Shown: in pieces, positions 14,701-15,512 of the stretch
How the letters are laid out: the number at the start of each line of letters is the position of its first letter
Position numbering within the stretch: the stretch's first letter is position 1
Made by a program: the position numbers and the translations under genes
The notes under the pieces: generated by a model
Seen by the model: the letters and a program-made list of their open reading frames with translations, nothing else
Told to the model about the DNA's origin: nothing
Database searches by the model: none
Origin: JBLNBN01 sp050260015
GTDB lineage: Bacteria > Bacteroidota > Ignavibacteria > Kapaibacteriales > UBA2268
Reading direction: 5' to 3'
DNA: 15,512 nt
NCBI GenBank assembly: GCA_050260015.1
Contig: JBLNBN010000049.1
Location: forward strand, 1-15,512

Positions 14701-15512
14701 CGAGCGATTCGCTCGTGCCCAGGAACAAAAATCCCATGTCCACCAGCGATATATTAAACGCCGCAAGGGCCTTTTTCTGCATGGAAGGCTGCAGATAGAT
14801 CAATAAATTCCGGCAGGCGACGAAATCGATCCTGGTAAAGGGCGGATCCTTTAATATATTATGCGTTGCGAAGATAACGAGCCGCCTTACGTTCTCGTTT
14901 ACCCTATAGGAGCGGTTAAGCTTGGTAAAGTACTTTTCAAGCCGTTCCGGGCTTACGTCCGACTCGATGCTGTCGGGGTAGATGCCCAAAGAAGCGAATT
15001 CGATCGCGTTTTTATCGAGATCCGTCGAGAATATCTTTATTTCCCTTTGCGAACCCATCTTTTCAAGATGCTCCAACATAAGGATAGCAAGGGAGTAAGC
15101 CTCCTCGCCGGTCGAGCATCCCGTCGACCAAATTCTCACGGGGGCGTCGGCGACCTTGGCGTTCAATATCGCCGGAATTACTTTTTTATCAATAACTTCG
15201 AACGCCTCCGGATCCCGGAAGAATCGGGTCACGCCGATCAGCAATTCCCTGTGGAGCGTCTCGACTTCGCTCGGGGAGCGGCGCAGGAAGTCAAGGTAGG
15301 CCGGCATGCTTTCGATTTGATTGACGTTCATGCGTCTATTTATACGCCGGTGGATAGTATTGGGCTTATAGAGCGAAAAGTCGTTTCCCGTATGCGCGCG
15401 CAGGAGCGTAAGGATCCGTTCGTACGTTTTTTCGTCCGGGGTATTTCCCGCGCCCAAATCAAGCTCGAACGACTGCTGCTTGCCGACCAGTAAATTTAAC
15501 TGGGCGCCCATT
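11708..15512 (-). CDS. CheR-PAS-PAS-GAF sensor histidine kinase with HPt-like tail (partial, 5' end outside window)
   Basis: At least 1267 residues are present, numbered here from the Met codon at 15511; this is probably not the true start because the codon touches the window edge. Domains in order are CheR N-terminal helices (about 27-85, with YKPNTIHRRINRRM), the SAM-dependent CheR methyltransferase (about 88-290; GCSTGEEAYSLA at 131-142, CRNLLIYL at 233-240), a degenerate PAS (about 330-440), a coiled coil (460-490, LQSTIEEL), PAS (about 495-610), PAS (about 620-735), GAF (about 745-895), HisKA (SHEIRTPMNA, phospho-accepting His930) and HATPase (N-box N1047, DTGIGIP 1079-1085, GAGLGLA 1109-1115). 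It ends with a helical tail (about 1175-1262). CheR plus the linker pattern is typical of CheB-CheR fusion kinases, so a CheB methylesterase domain probably lies upstream. It converges on mlaD with a 12-base gap and no obvious terminator. Likely a cytoplasmic sensor; no membrane segments are seen. Confidence 0.9.
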   Translation of the reverse strand, partial: MGAQLNLLVGKQQSFELDLGAGNTPDEKTYERILTLLRAHTGNDFSLYKPNTIHRRINRRMNVNQIESMPAYLDFLRRSPSEVETLHRELLIGVTRFFRDPEAFEVIDKKVIPAILNAKVADAPVRIWSTGCSTGEEAYSLAILMLEHLEKMGSQREIKIFSTDLDKNAIEFASLGIYPDSIESDVSPERLEKYFTKLNRSYRVNENVRRLVIFATHNILKDPPFTRIDFVACRNLLIYLQPSMQKKALAAFNISLVDMGFLFLGTSESLGALAYLFNPFDSKWKIFTSNSIRRLSPLDVASGETDKSSSERHLNSSPLEDKEAALRDPIYRALAANVAPPLFIVDERGYPVYSSGDLAPFLASSIMCLPRGITPPLHPDLSIAFKAALRKTQNLGVAAVYEDILISSPTGRLSVNLTAKPFVSDEITEKLTIVTLETVERRRLSPGPASQASVSEDVSRQIEELERELNCSKSRLQSTIEELTSNAKEIQSVSEQRFRSVIENTPVGLCITDESGFFEYVNSAYCNLLGYKPEELIGNHFTIVIENNQKMFLNEMHNRFISGDEGFRGEICVKDIYGDLKNVIVDATLINGLDGRPKKATFIIDATETRKKERALNEAMERYKMLAENSRDMIFRFIFSPEPHYEYVSPASSEIFGFTPEELYDSPKLIGSLYERFADIAGGESFDSLFAEGWTLKIRRNEGAAFWIKARGGALRDSSGEIIGIEGSVSDVTERKRSELMQEGFTLVLENIAIGASLNSTLDLLCLTFEELNSDFHPFIFVSDPQADSMELASAPHFESQFKSAFAGAPNFNPRDLLTFAQRNCVWIKEETPTNPAMQEFRKILISGGYGGFKALPLLDAGNQIIGMIGLLYWHKNSVVTEDDFLLKSAARIAKLAIEKSRTDLQLVKAKEEAELANRAKSEFLANISHEIRTPMNAILGFAEAIASMNPLERKIREYARGIKLSGKNLLSLMNDLLDLSKIESGRLTINPEPVDISLLLMEMRQIFSMMLAEKRLEIRVDMRSALPTLSLDETRLRQILFNLIGNAVKFTETGGVIISVSSSNQTDERLDLSIKVIDTGIGIPADQFKSIFDPFVQRQGQSARKYGGAGLGLAISQRLAKLMGGSITVESRIGEGSTFCVHLPAIGICAQSRAIARGPEENIEPGARFSLKTIEDADLEGLSADLFESLTSDFSIMWETANSTMMLSEIKNFADALEGFAEDKSFEPLRNYANELKLNIDSLNVERIMDILRIYPKIIESLANKK

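Noticed and set aside
14861..15493. A 210-codon plus-strand open frame opposite the CheR domain
   Set aside because: It is the antisense of a clearly conserved CheR domain; codon bias of the real gene leaves the opposite frame open.

Overview
The window looks like chromosomal DNA from a member of the Bacteroidota/FCB group, possibly an Ignavibacteria- or Kapabacteria-like lineage. Three things suggest this: a type IX secretion C-terminal sorting domain at the left edge, a Bacteroidetes-type -33/-7 promoter (TTTG, 20 bp, TATTTTTG) in front of two tRNA genes, and tRNA genes without an encoded CCA end. The assignment to group is an inference. Most of the content is housekeeping or cell-envelope genes. 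I see no transposase, integrase, CRISPR array or phage gene.

Left part (1-2908): the last codons of a secreted protein end at a strong terminator. They are followed by the rRNA methyltransferase gene rsmE. A two-gene minus-strand operon (a short-chain dehydrogenase, then a LOG-family protein) converges on rsmE with overlapping stop codons. A tRNA-Ala(GGC)/tRNA-Asp(GTC) pair has its own promoter and terminator. The terminator hairpin also lies downstream of the convergent RelA/SpoT gene and may serve both directions.

Middle part (2909-7230): a long RelA/SpoT homologue has an intact synthetase site, but the hydrolase ED motif is altered and the cysteine-containing zinc-finger region seems to be missing. 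Divergent from it are two overlapping genes of unknown function. One encodes a small acidic protein and the other a long coiled-coil protein with a C-terminal membrane anchor. They are followed by a short outer-membrane beta-barrel-like protein with a clear signal peptide, a strong ribosome binding site and a terminator.

Right part (7332-15512): a GT4-like glycosyltransferase gene is followed by a compact Mla-type lipid transport operon (STAS-MlaE fusion permease, MlaF ATPase, MlaD MCE protein). Converging on it is a very large sensory protein with a CheR methyltransferase domain, PAS and GAF domains, a histidine kinase core and an HPt-like tail. This gene runs off the right edge, and a CheB domain probably lies beyond it.

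Taken together, the genes cover translation (rsmE, tRNAs), the stringent response (RSH), envelope building and lipid transport (glycosyltransferase, outer-membrane protein, Mla) and signalling. The least explained parts are the coiled-coil gene pair, the divergent RSH architecture, and the kinase tail that lacks a receiver domain.
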